Of a stretch of DNA of 64,000 bases, positions 34,137 to 45,540 are shown one piece after another. This DNA is from Pseudoscleropodium purum (taxonomy: Eukaryota; Streptophyta; Bryopsida; Hypnales; Brachytheciaceae). The DNA lies in the NCBI GenBank assembly GCA_963969395.1, contig OZ017803.1, positions 16,554,001 through 16,618,000 of the forward strand. The letters are read 5' to 3'. The position numbers were made by a program, and so were the translations under genes. The notes below the pieces were generated by a model. The model was not told the DNA's origin, did not search any database, and worked only from the letters and a program-made list of their open reading frames with translations. The stretch's first letter is position 1. The number at the start of each line of letters is the position of its first letter.

Positions 34137-35950
34137 CAAAAGTGACGATTCCCATAGGAGTGCCTCCAATGTTCCAATTGCCATTGGCGTAGCTGCAATG
34201 ACCATTGACAATGCCAGTGCACCCGCTTCTTCCCAATAGTAGGTAGGTGCCAGGTAAGTTTCAGCACCAGCTCGTAGGGGTCAACAAAGGGTGGGTGCCA
34301 TTGGCAGCTACACTTCATGCGGCATGCCTAGCAAGGTTTGTTGAACAAATATGGACAATGTTTGTGGTGACTTTTACACATCCACAAGCTTTTTTTGGTG
34401 GCCCTACCCCTGCACTAAACTTCCCAATCCATTATATGCTCACAAAGACATCTCTATTTTTGTGATTCTGGAGTGATCAAACATTGGACATGATATGCTT
34501 AGACACAAATCGGTATGCCAAAGAGAAGCACCCTCAAACAGGATTGCCCATGGGCGAAGGGAATTGGTGGTGCTTAGAGACAATGGAGTTGAAGGCTTTT
34601 ATGGCTATCAATCTTCTAATGGACATAAAATGTTTGCCCAATCATCAAAGTTACTGGAACCATGCTATAGTTTTTCTTTACTGCCCCAGCATTACAATGA
34701 TCATGACGAGCCGATGATACGAAGATATAACGAGGACACGAGGTGCTTGCATGTCGCCGCTGACAATGCTACCACTGTTGTAGGAGACGTCGACAAGTTT
34801 GACAAACTACGCAAAATGTGCTAGTTGGTGACTAAGTTGCAAGAAAAGTTCAAGATCAATTGGAATTTGCATACAAAGGTGATAGTTGATGAAACCATGA
34901 TTGCTTACAGAGGCAAGTACTATCCTGTTCGGCAATATCTTCCAAAGAAACCGATGAAGTGAGGCGTGAAGGTCTAGACCTTGGTAGATGCATGTTTAAA
35001 CTATTAACTATGTGTACAACTTCCAAATTTATACAGGTTCTTTGTTTCGGGAAACTTTGGTTGGAAGAAGTCAAGGAGATGCAAAAACAGGTCATGAAGT
35101 TGTCATGTAGTTAATGTAGGGTCTCCAACTCTCCATGGCTTATTGCAGGTTGTCTATACAAAAAATTTCTTCATGTCTGTAGAGTTGGTGGTTGCACTTC
35201 AGTGCCTTGGAACTTATGTAGTTGGCATGGTCAAGAGTAACTAACTAGGTCTCCCAGAGGCACTAACTAATACAAAGATCCTATCCAAATTGCCATAGGG
35301 AAGCCTACTTTGGCAAATGCACTCTGAAGAGGATGATGCTTGTGTTGTTTTTGTCGATCAAAAGGCTATTTTGCTGTTGTCTACTTTCTACCCACCAATT
35401 CTGGCTCCTCATCACATCTAGCCTATTGTCCCTCGTCGCATCAATGGAAGAGCAACTAACTTGGAAACCTCTCCAATTTACAAAGCGTACTCTAAATTCA
35501 TAAGAAGCATGGATGTTGCCGATCAACTGCGAGGAATTTACTCTTGCCAAATGTGCAGCCATAAGTGGTGGCACAAGGTATTCTTTTATTTGTTTGATAC
35601 GTCTATTGTCAACTAATACATACTCAATAATGTAGCTCTGGAGTTGTTGGGAAAGGAGCCACAATCACACATGTAGTTCTAACTGCATTTGACTAATGAG
35701 CTCAATCAACTTTGGACTATTCGGCGAGGGGTTGTATTATAGTTTTGCCTTTCTCTTCTTGGAGTTCACAACTTAGTGTGAGGTACACAGAGAAGGAAAT
35801 GTCGATACTGTAGAGGACCCAAACAAATGAACTTATTGTGCCCTTAATGTGGAGGGGCTTATCTTCACCTTGGAGATTGCTTTCATCAGATTCACTATAT
35901 GGTCTGCAAATGAGCTGTAGACAAGCTCATACTTCTTCAGGGAGACCTTG
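34137..35950 (+). pseudogene. Decayed piggyBac transposase
   Basis: DDE-type cut-and-paste transposase remnant. Pieces in order: TNRYAKEKHP and an E-x-K-x-F helix with a YW pair (34500-34660); DKFDKLRKM (about 34790); the strongest block IVDETMIAYRGKYYPV then QYLPKKPMK (34880-34959), where the Asp of VDE (34888-34890) is the first catalytic residue; SMDVADQLRGIYSCQM and KWWHKVFFYLFD (about 35510-35600); and a C-terminal zinc-ribbon-like CRYC..CP.CGG..H..DCFH pattern (about 35800-35890). In-frame stops at 34822, 34960 and 34975 disable it. All three can be explained by single transitions from CAG, TGG and TGG. It lies directly beyond the LINE, which inserted beside or within it. The terminal TTAA repeats were not located. 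Confidence 0.8.
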
Positions 35951-37080
35951 TAAATGGAGTTATGTTCATGCACTTGTATAGAAGTTCTACTGATGATCGG
36001 TAGCTAGAAACAACAAAGAGTCAATTTTCATAATTAGTGCTCTTTTTTGGGCTTTTGGCGATACAAGGTCTCTTTTGCAATTTTCGACTTTGATCTAAGA
36101 AGCTCGTAATGAAGAAGAGTACCGATCTTACCTCTTCATGCAGATGTAGACTTTTTGATTTTGTGTTGTTCTAGTATGTTGTACATAGCCTATGTTGTGC
36201 CTTGTGAACCTCTAATCCTCAATAGCAACAACTATTAAAATGCAAATATGCTTTCATTATCGAAGACGGTAGTCTCTGTCATTGTGAAGAATAAAGTTAT
36301 TAACTTTGCTTACATAAACTCTTGCATGTGACCACCTTAACTACAACAGTTGAGAGTATCACTCTCATGCATCATGAAATTTTGTCGATGTCTCTCATGC
36401 ATTGAAGAAGAAATAACAACATTGTAGTGCCCTGCACAAGTCGTTGTATTCACAAAGGAATTGCACAACATTCTTCAATTACTTTTCTATTTTGTAAAGT
36501 AGTGACTCATATGAACATATGTGCTACCGATGTCACCTATTTTGTCGTAGGCAGCTTTTCACATTCGTGATGGTCAGTTTAGTTCGTTTCTTGATGGCAC
36601 TAAAAGTTGCAACGATCTGCTTGATAACTGTACTAAACAGTAGGCCGGACGATGCCTCTCTCTTACCCACATGATCGCCTTTGCTTTGCAAGATGTGCAT
36701 ATGCTATAGAGGTACACACTTATTTTTTCTCAATGTGTAGTTAATGTCTCGCATCCTACTAATAATGAAGCAAATTTTTAGTGATTTTTTTGGCCCTATA
36801 AAGAGCATGAAATTAGGCAAAGCAGGCCAATTCATGCCTCTACCCATCAATGTCAACACAGTGCATCGAGTAGTCAAAGTCTATAATTGAGCAATCAGTA
36901 CTGGCGATCTCTACTAATCTTGTTCTACAAAGCATAGACAATGACACTGAAGATCTTTTAGTTGAACTTTCGGCAAGGACTAGCCTCTTCCAAACATCCA
37001 TCTTCCGTCACTTGCCTAGCTCTTTGGCATGACTCTGACCACTTAAGGATTAATCATCGTTGATGGCTTCTTGATTTTAT
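35951..37080. other. Flank of the piggyBac remnant, nothing recognised
   Basis: Intermediate composition and no open frame with protein character. Part may be the 3' non-coding portion of the piggyBac element. Confidence 0.35.
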
Positions 37081-37412
37081 TCAAAAAACACTATGGAACA
37101 TTCTTTTGGACTCTGGTTGTGCAACCCAACTAAAGGTGAACTTATCACCGCCCTCAATAATCCAATGATATTTAGCAGAACTTTGATGATATTTGGATCC
37201 ATTCACGTATTCTTGCCTTTAGAGATGGAGATGACATTGTTTGGAACAAAAAGAACCTTCTTCTTATTTTTGCTTAGCTTCACTTTGTTCCTTTTAAGTC
37301 TATGCTCATTTTTCTTCATTGTCTAGCCATCTAACTTGACTATTGTGTCTTTTTTTTTAATGAAATGGTTCTTCCATTTGTTCAAAAACAAAACAAAACA
37401 AAACAAAACAAC
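37081..37412 (+). mobile_element. Truncated LINE 3' end with (AAAAC)n tail
   Basis: The segment ends in AAAACAAAAC repeats (37384-37410). It is preceded by TTTTTCTTCATT, TAGCCATCTAACTTGACTATT-like text and CCATTTGTTC, which match the pre-tail of the fragment ending at 3951 in the same order. The upstream part (about 37093-37250) could be a broken C-terminal ORF2 remnant. The 5' limit and target duplication are not clear. Confidence 0.5.
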
Positions 37413-38369
37413 TACAAAAGTGATTTGAAGTCTTTCAATCTTCTTTTCACAGGTCAAATCCTAAAAATTGGTTACCAAAAAAACATAAAGTTAAAGGACA
37501 TAATATGCATAATACCAATCTCTTATACAAAATCTCTTCTACAAATTTTCTTAAATGAACTTCTAATGTAAATTTTTCTTCGAGAGCTAGTATATTTGAG
37601 GTTCATTTCCAAGAGCTTTGAACACTATAGAAGTCAAAAATCTAATTGACACCCTAGTATAAAATCTTTAAGGAGATGCCATTTTATTGTTCCCAAAATA
37701 AGATTCATCATAACTTTTATATAAAAAATCGAAATGGAATGAAACAAAGTCTATCATGTAGATAAAAAAAGACATTTTGTGAGAAAAAAATTTAATTTTT
37801 TAATTTTAAATTTCTACAATTTTTTTTTTGTGCCTTAAACTAAAATTTGAGCTTATTGTACTATGACTTTTGCTCCCAAGCACCAATTAAAATAAAAAAT
37901 TATATATTCAAAAAGCTAATCTACTTTTCTATCTTCATAAAAAAAAAATTTAATTATGACAAATATTGAGACCATAGGAGTTTATCCAAAGTATATATTG
38001 TCTCCTAAAGGGACAACACAACCTTAAGGGTTAAGAAGCCACTAGTAGAAAACTTTTCTACAACAGGGAAGTAGAAAGTGGAAAGTGATGACCAAAACAA
38101 TACAAAGCTGCATAGTTTGGGGCATATATCCTTTCCCTTGCTAGTTGCCATTAGAAAAAGGTTGAGGCCTCAAGGGGTTGCCATATCTAGACCAATAGTG
38201 CAAATAATTTTTTTTTAAATTTTAAAAATCAAAATTTGATGTAGCACATGCCTTATTGTAGGCACCATTTCTATTAGTAATTGATGGCGGTCCCTTTTTG
38301 CTCCTCCAAAATCCAAGGATTGCTCTAGTGTTTCCATTCAAAGATTGTCTTTTAACCATTGTATAATTT
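37413..38369. other. AT-rich intergenic stretch
   Basis: No gene was recognised. A CACTAGTAGAAAA motif at about 38041 resembles a CACTA-element terminus, but no partner end was found. The text TATTGTCTCCTAAAGGGACAACACAA near 37996 recurs in altered form near 50985, hinting at another dispersed repeat. Confidence 0.4.
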
Positions 38370-39125
38370 GCCAAATTACATTTTGACTTTTGACATTTTT
38401 TCAAAATTGAATTTAAAAACCAAATCCCATATTGTCACTATTGATCTTATGCAAATTAAGACTTTAAAAAATATTCATTGGACTATTCTAAATAGAGTGA
38501 ATTTACATTATTTTAATAAATGGAAATGTGTTCCATAAATTTTTATACAATTTTTTAATTTTTTGTTAGTAGTTACTTCAAATTGAATGGATTGTGATTT
38601 GGACAATATTACTTTTTCCCAAAGATATAAAGGAAAGTCCAAAGGGGATTATATATGTTGTATATCAGTATATATGTAGGCCAAAAAATGATTCATGAGA
38701 AGACCTAGATGACAACTTAGACCACATGTTGATCTTTTTATGGAGTAAATCTCTAGTCTTCTATTAGTGAATTTTGCTTTTGGTTAGGAAGTATGTGTTT
38801 GTTAAGTGTTTTCTAGCCTACACATATATAATATATATAATCTCCTCTAAACTTTTCCTTTGTGTCTTTGGACAAAAGTAAAATTATCCTAATCACAATC
38901 CCCTCAATTTGAAGTAACTAATATACCAAAAAAATAATTGTATAAGGATTTGTAATAGAATTCATTTGCATTTATTAAAATAAGAAAAATTCTCTCTATT
39001 TAGAATAGTTAGATGATTTTTTTTAAAGTCTTGCTTTGTATGAGATCATGGAATCTTTATTTGAAAATCTATATAGAATTTGTTTTTTAATTCAAATTTC
39101 AAAAACTTCAAAAGTCAAAATGTCC
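38370..39125. repeat. Long imperfect inverted repeat (arms ~310 bp, loop ~130 bp)
   Basis: The left arm (about 38370-38685) pairs with the reverse complement of the right arm (about 38816-39125). Matching blocks in order include ACATTTTGACTTTTG, GACTATTCTAAATAGAG-like text, ATTTTAATAAATG, AGTTACTTCAAATTGA, GGATTGTGATT, CAAAG.(C/T)A.AAAGGAAA and GATTATATAT. The loop is about 38686-38815. It has no coding capacity. It could be a foldback transposon or an inverted duplication. Transcription through it would give a long hairpin. Confidence 0.75.
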
Positions 39126-40687
39126 ATAGGGATTACATTCCAAGTTTCATATTTCAATTCTATGTTTCAATTAGGTTCCATGTTTCAATTCCATCTTAGA
39201 ACTAATATTGATGTAGTTTTTTCTTCCATCTTCTAAATTCTAGTGTTTCATAAATTTTTACTTTTTAGAAAATGAAAAATATTATTTTTCTGAAAACTTA
39301 AATTCTCCTTGACTTTCAATTCAATTTCTCTATTAGATAATTTTTTAAAAATTAAAAATCTACAATACAAACTTTTTAAGTTAAGATGATTCAAAGTCTA
39401 ATGCCCTAGTACTCCTAGTAGAACAAGGCACACAAAAAATGTTCCTTTTCACTTCAAAGTTCAAACACATTCATCTTGCAATCCTAAATGTCAATGTTTC
39501 TGAAATTTCTTCCACTCTTGAATTGACTCAATCTTACACCATTTATTAATGTAAGATTTTTCATTCACTTGCATATGCAATTAAAAGAAAGTTTGCACTA
39601 GAAGTGGCAGTTTTGGAGCACTTGGACTTTGATGTAGGTCTAGAAAATTTCGGGTTTAAATAACAGAAAGTGCATACACAGTAAGTTTTTATTTTTTTCC
39701 AAAAAAGAAAATAGAGTCTAGCTCAAAATTCAAAAACGTAGAAACACATCACAAGCAAGTGCACACCCATTCACACAATGTACAAGAGACAGCAGTCACA
39801 AGCCATAAACAAGGTTCCACAGTTTGTAAATTGAATTTTCACAAGAGTCTTATTGCATTGCAAATGTACAATCAGTTCCACTTGATTTTTCTCCTTCACT
39901 CCGAGCACACCACGCAGTCTAAACACCACAACCTCCCTTCTCGTTGAGAAAGGGGCGCAAAAAAAAATCAGCAGTAGGGGTACTAGATAATTTTGAGCTC
40001 AGTCACAATAATTAAGCTATCCAATCGAAATAAGGTTCAAACCCAGTTCATTCTGGAGGGCATGAAAGAAATCAATTTAATAAAAGGGAAAACATGCTCC
40101 TCTCAGTCGATCAAAATAATGAACGATCATGGCCATGAGGTGACAAGCTTCAGGTTCATTAGCTTTCGGCTTCGCCCGCAAAGCGCTGCCTCCTGTCACG
40201 CAATGGCCACCACCTACAAACACCAAAGACCCACGAGCACCACTTCATCAGTTGACTGTTCACATCTCCTTAATTGACTGCAGATTGGTCAAAGAAGCGA
40301 GTTTAGAACAAAATTATGACATTCAAAACTTTAGCATACAGTCTCCAAATACCACATACAGTAGTATGCTTCATGGGAATCCTCTGTCATTCTCTAGCAG
40401 TAACATATGAACATTTGACCAATTTTAATAATAGAAATCATGCTGAATTTTGTAGCAACTTATTAGATCTTCTAATATTGACTTTTGTTTCGGTTGTAAA
40501 ATCCTGCATTCTGGCTTACTGTTCCCCAAACCTCATTGAATGAAATTATTGAAGACTTCATCTTCATGCAACAACATTATATCTTTATACTTAAGAAACA
40601 AAACAAACTTCTAGTCATTTGGATAAAATTCGACAATTCATGCAATGAAAACTTCACTGAAAAGCGACGTGTTTGGGTGTCCCTACC
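39126..40687. other. AT-rich intergenic stretch and probable 3' UTR of the zinc-finger gene
   Basis: No gene was recognised. The part next to the zinc-finger gene (about 40300-40687) is the likely 3' untranslated region of that minus-strand gene. A GC-richer patch occurs at 40120-40260. Confidence 0.4.
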
Positions 40688-43600
40688 TTAATAAGTGATA
40701 CTTGATTCAATGTTGCTATTTGGCACGTTGAAGAGTTGGGAATGGTTGTTGTTTCCTCGATCAGGCATCACGAAGCTGTTGCTTGGAATGGCTGGCAGCT
40801 GATGGCCAGTCAAGCCTTCGGACTGCAACGTCGTTCCAGAGACAGTCGACTGGACGGATCCGATGGAGTTGTTGTTGGCGGACACGCCTCGCGGGCGGGA
40901 TTTGCAGATGCGTCGATGGCGCTCCATCTCGTGCTGGCGGGCGAATTTGCTTTGACAGAAGGGGCAGGAGATGTGCCAGTCCTCTCGCCTCTGGTGCGCC
41001 AGGCTGTGCTTCCGGTGGTAAGACAGCACCCCCGAGTGGATCGTCTCGAACCGGCACATCAGGCCGTTAACCGTGGGCTGGTTGCACACTAAGAAACGGG
41101 CGTTGTCTGAGTGTTTCTGCAAGACATGTCGACGCAACGTCTTGCTAGACTTGAAGGATTTATTGCATCCTGCCATCTTGCACACCAACATCTCAGACTG
41201 TTCCTGCATGTGCGCACAGAGAGATACCCATGCATGTTAATCATAAAGTACTATGTCACCTCGGTAATATAGGAACTTGAAACCAGTTTACATGTAACTT
41301 TTGTGATCAGAATTTCTGAAATAATCATAAATATCTCATTTTGACGACAACTAAGTGATCCTAGTCAAAAAATAACGATTCCTACTGAATTGCTCATTTG
41401 TACAATTTGTTTCAGTCATATGTCACCATATTATTTCGATTTGAATTCTAACTTTCTTCACTGAAAAGAGAGTGGTTTGTATAGTGACTTAGAAACGCTG
41501 AGAACAATGGCGTTCTCCAGATAATTTTAACGTACTCATCATTGACTTCGTGCCCGATCACTTTGGGAGAGCCTTCTAACCCTCCCGTACAGACAGCCAC
41601 GCCGGCACTTTAATATCTATTCGACAGACTAAAAGAGAGCAGGTCTGCGCGATATATAGACACTATCATTAAGGCTAATTTAAGGCTAATCTACACCCAC
41701 AACATTGGCTGAAATTAGATTAAATTAAAAATAAAGTTCTTTTTCGTTTTTCGTTTTAGCACAAAGTGCACTTTGCTTAATGATGATTAAGTAATCCTAA
41801 ACTAGGTTTACCCCTAAATACATGGCCAGGAGTGGTCGTTTCTAAATTCACAGGTGAAAGTAATCATTAAGGAAGCTTCAAGGAAGGTACCAAATGTGTC
41901 AGTAGAAAGAAGGAATCATAACCGCACACTTTTAAACGACATCCCTGAAGGATAGACACACGCTTTTACAAGTTACTACAGTAGCCTTTCTATTTTAATC
42001 TGGGTCTCTTGGGGGTACACGTAGTTTGATTTGCGCCCAGGAAAAAAATTCAGAAAGAGGGCATTTATTGACCAATTGGCTCCTTGCTGTGATTATTTTA
42101 CCTCATTAAAGCAATCGTGCTGAGAGGCAGAAGTGACGATGTCGGAGTCGTCGCACGTCTCGTCGAGAGCTACTAATGCATGCTCTCGAAGCAATTGCTC
42201 AAGCTCCAACACTCTCTGCTCTGCCCGAGTGGCACGCATGCTGAGTTCGTCCAGTTTCAGAAGTACCACTGACCGGTCATTTTCCCATTCGTCCTGGAAA
42301 AAAAAAGAGCATAAAAAATCAGCACTTTAGAAATTTTCTCAACGAAACGTTAAATTGGTGATATTCCACTAACCAAAAATTGTGACATATATCTTCACAG
42401 GTCTAATTTCAGGCCACAAACTAGGACATGTACAGATTTTGTTTTCAGGCCGGCCTAAACCGCGCCAAGTAATGGAATGGAATATCGCCAATTTAACGAA
42501 ATTGACGTTACGACCAATGTGATAACCCTCCTGATCAGTGCTGCTGAAGAATCTAAAATTGCAGACCTGACGTAAAATTGCAGCTGCCTTCTTCGGTACA
42601 CGAAAGCAGTTGCAATCTTTGTAAGACAATCAACCTGACGGCCTTCGAAACACGATCTAAGAGGATTCTAAAACCTTTCGGGACCTGATCCTGTCTCCTA
42701 CGATAACCCTTCTTACCAACATCAACTCCTCTATTCATTCGCTTCCTTGGACATATTAGCAAGTGGTGTAGGCAGCCCTTGGCTAAATGCTATGTGATGG
42801 AAACAGGGAAATCAACAGTCACATACAGTGGTCTAAGTACAACCTCCCAGTTGAAAACTTGAAACTGCTTAAGGATTTCTCACATAGTGAAACAGTTTGG
42901 ATTTTTACAGATTTGACGCTTGTACTAAAAGTTATCTCTTCACAGATATATAATTCACACCAAACTCATGTTCAAAATGTAATAGTGGCGCAAATTCTAA
43001 TATTCTCTACCTTTAGCCCAATTTGGTAGATATCCTAGCCGGAATCTTAGCCAAACACTGATTCTGAAATGTCTCAAAAGGCGAATAAATGCAGTTGGAG
43101 GGACGCATACCAGTGCGTGCTTCCTCTTCCGACTTTCTGTTTGCTCAGCAAGAGAAGTCGTCGGCGTCCTTGACTCAAAGTACGGGTCAACCTGTTTGAA
43201 GCTTATATCCTCCCAAGAATTCTCATCGGCCCACCTCTCCTTTGCCTCTAACGAATTTGTCAGTTCCTTCTCCAGAGAGCAACAGTACTTGCACCACCCT
43301 TGGTCAGGTCTGCTGTTATAACACACACACAATTATGACTTAGCCACAAAATCAAGCAGACGTGTTTCCATAATCTCAACTGAGTCCATTTCTTTAGAGG
43401 TCACGACCGAGCTTAGGAAATAGACACAATAGGTCTATCTCGGGAACAATCTTGTTCTTCTAACATCATGGTGTTCTTTTTTCATTCTTGAAAAGGATTC
43501 AACCATGAAAGTTGTTAGTAACGTGAAAGTACAACCTCATTACGGGAACAACATGACAAGCTATGAGAGTGGCTCGGCATGCTATTTCCATGACAGGATT

Positions 43601-44090
43601 CTATATTCACATTACCCTTTACTGACTGCAGAAATGTCACTATCAGATCCATTGCACTTGGCGACCAAACTTGCACGTCGGACGAATTCATTCAAGCTAA
43701 GGTAAGTGAATTGCCACTTTACCCGCCAGGACGTCTGGTTTCTGCAGACAATGCAACGTCGAGGATCCGCTGGAAGATAACTGGGTCCGTGGCAGCAAAT
43801 CCGTTAGTGTTGCCGACGTTCGTGCTGGACCACGGACACAATTGGCTGCGTACGACCACCGCTCCTCCCTCGACAGCAGCTTCAGCTGCAAGCTTGGATC
43901 CCGACGCTGTCATGCCATTCCGGTTGAGCAGGAACGACCATTCCTTGGCCACGTCCGACTGGATGCCGTAACACCACAACCCTCGCGGTTGCTGTTGCGG
44001 TTGCGGTTGTTGCTTCATCACGTAGTTGGAAGAGTCCACTAAACCGGCTCCGTTACTAAATAATCCGTACTGCTGAAAGTCTTGCGCCAT
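40688..44090 (-). CDS. Putative C2H2-type zinc-finger transcription factor, 4 exons
   Basis: Minus-strand gene; exons in order of transcription are 44090-43723, 43312-43111, 42293-42102 and 41203-40688. GT..AG junctions are in phase; 1278 nt, 425 aa. The N-terminus (1-122) has a QQPQPQQQP tract. Residues 123-190 hold WCKYCCSLEKE and an acidic stretch ending in the basic RKRKH. Residues 191-254 form a probable coiled coil (RAEQRVLELEQLLREHAL) and an acidic tail. The last exon carries three fingers: C262-x4-C267-x12-H280-x4-H285; C294-x9-C304-x12-H317 with His 320 or 324; and C334-x2-C337-x12-H350-x3-C354. A Ser/Asn-rich tail follows. It is likely nuclear and DNA-binding; target and pathway are unknown, and I recognise no named orthologue. 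ATG 44090 has a good context (GGC-ATG-GCG); an in-frame ATG at 44144 would add 18 residues. Confidence 0.8.
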
Positions 44091-45257
44091 GCCTTCACAA
44101 AACGAACTCCTATCAATATTACAAATCCAGGTACCTAACTGCATGCAACACCGGCGCTCTAATCCGCTTCAAGAGGACGAAGAAATGAATGGAGGCTACA
44201 ATGCGTCCATTTCAAACAAAAGTGGAAGTCTAAGAACGTAAGTACGTAACGAAGAAGAAAGAAAGTAGTCAGACCTCCACGCCTAAAGAAGTGCGTGGCG
44301 TCTATGAGATCGTGCAAGTATCGTGCAGAAAGGTTAAAAAACGAAAAAAAGAGAAAAAGGTGAAAACTCACTCACTACCGCTGCAATATATACATGTAGT
44401 CACTGATTGTTTCCACTAATTAATCACACCTCCGACTTTGTTTTCAATGGGATACATTTCGGAAAAAAATTTGAAGTAGAAGATCGTCATCAGGAAGCGG
44501 GAGGAGCAAGGAAGCGAGGAGCAGGATAATATGCCATAAACATAGTGTTTTCATTAACTTGAGCCGGTCACACCCAGAAACTCGATGCATTAAAAAATTC
44601 GGCACAAGCAGAAAAGTAAGCGCGAATGGAAGATGATGACAAAGAGAACAGTGTAGTGCCGAGGTGAAGCTCACCATGAATAGCAGGCAAAGGGAGAGGA
44701 CTCGAATCCACTTGGCCACCAGCAGCAGCGCTCTGGAGAGCCAACATTGGAAACACACTGTCGGCAACATTATAGTACATGCTACCAGAACTCTGACACA
44801 CCCGGTCCAGCCCTCTGCTTTCACAAATCATTTTTTTCCTTCAATGAATCTCTTTCCGTCGTCCTCCTCAGCCCGATCACATCCCCGTGACCACGCACGT
44901 CACCTCACAATTTCACAAAACCTTCTGTCAAAACCCTTCCAGACGTGACGCTTTGTTTTTTTTATCAGTGCCCAGGTCGAGTTCGCAGATCATGCATGCA
45001 GATGAGGAAGCGAAGCGCTCATCAATTCCGTCATCGAAGTGCACAATGCAGCAGCAGCGACTCCGTAGATTGAGCGCACTTGGTTGCGATACAGAATCCT
45101 CTATACCTCTTGGAAGCGACAAAGCACGATTATCCTTAGCAATGTAACCCCTCACCAAATCTTTACCCTGCGAAAATTAAGCTCATGCATTGCAAGACCC
45201 GCGTCGTGGCACGATCGCCTCGAATATATAGCAACCTCTGCTAGAAGTCGCTAGAAG
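44091..45257 (-). promoter_or_regulatory. Probable leader and promoter of the zinc-finger gene
   Basis: GC-richer sequence upstream of the zinc-finger start. Open frames on both strands lack protein character. C/T-rich runs on the minus strand (about 44160-44370) would suit a plant-type leader. No TATA box can be assigned with confidence. Confidence 0.35.
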
Positions 45258-45540
45258 TCGCCAGATCGCTGATGCTGCACATTCGCGACACCGGGAAGTG
45301 AAACAGTAAAACGTAGACGAGGAGGAGGAAGAAGAAGATGCTACGATCTGCCACCACACCTCGCCAAAACGCTGCTGCCACGCACTAGCGGCACTCGGAC
45401 GTGAGACAGTGAAGCGGACAGGAAAATGCTACAGTCCGGCTCTGCAAGTCGCCAAATCGCAGATGCTGCTGCTGCTGCTGCACATTTGCGACACCGGGAC
45501 ATGAAACAGTGTAGCGGAGAAGAAGAAGCTACGGAGCACC
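45258..45540. repeat. Three-copy GC-rich minisatellite (~90-100 bp units)
   Basis: Units start at 45258, 45361 and 45449, each with TCGCCA(A/G)A.CGC. Each then has GCTGC-rich text, a GCGACACCGGGA-like or GCGGCACTCGGA-like block, GTGA(A/G)ACAGT, and a purine-rich end with GCTAC. The third unit carries an expanded (CTG)n run (45464-45480). A truncated AGTCGCTAGAAGTCG duplication precedes the first unit. Confidence 0.7.

Noticed and set aside
38037..38070. CACTAGTAGAAAA as a CACTA-element end (also similar words at 50584 and 56003)
   Set aside because: No partner terminus in inverted orientation with a 3-bp duplication could be found.
40030..40060. tRNA-like B-box word GGTTCAAACCC
   Set aside because: No cloverleaf or A box at the right distance.
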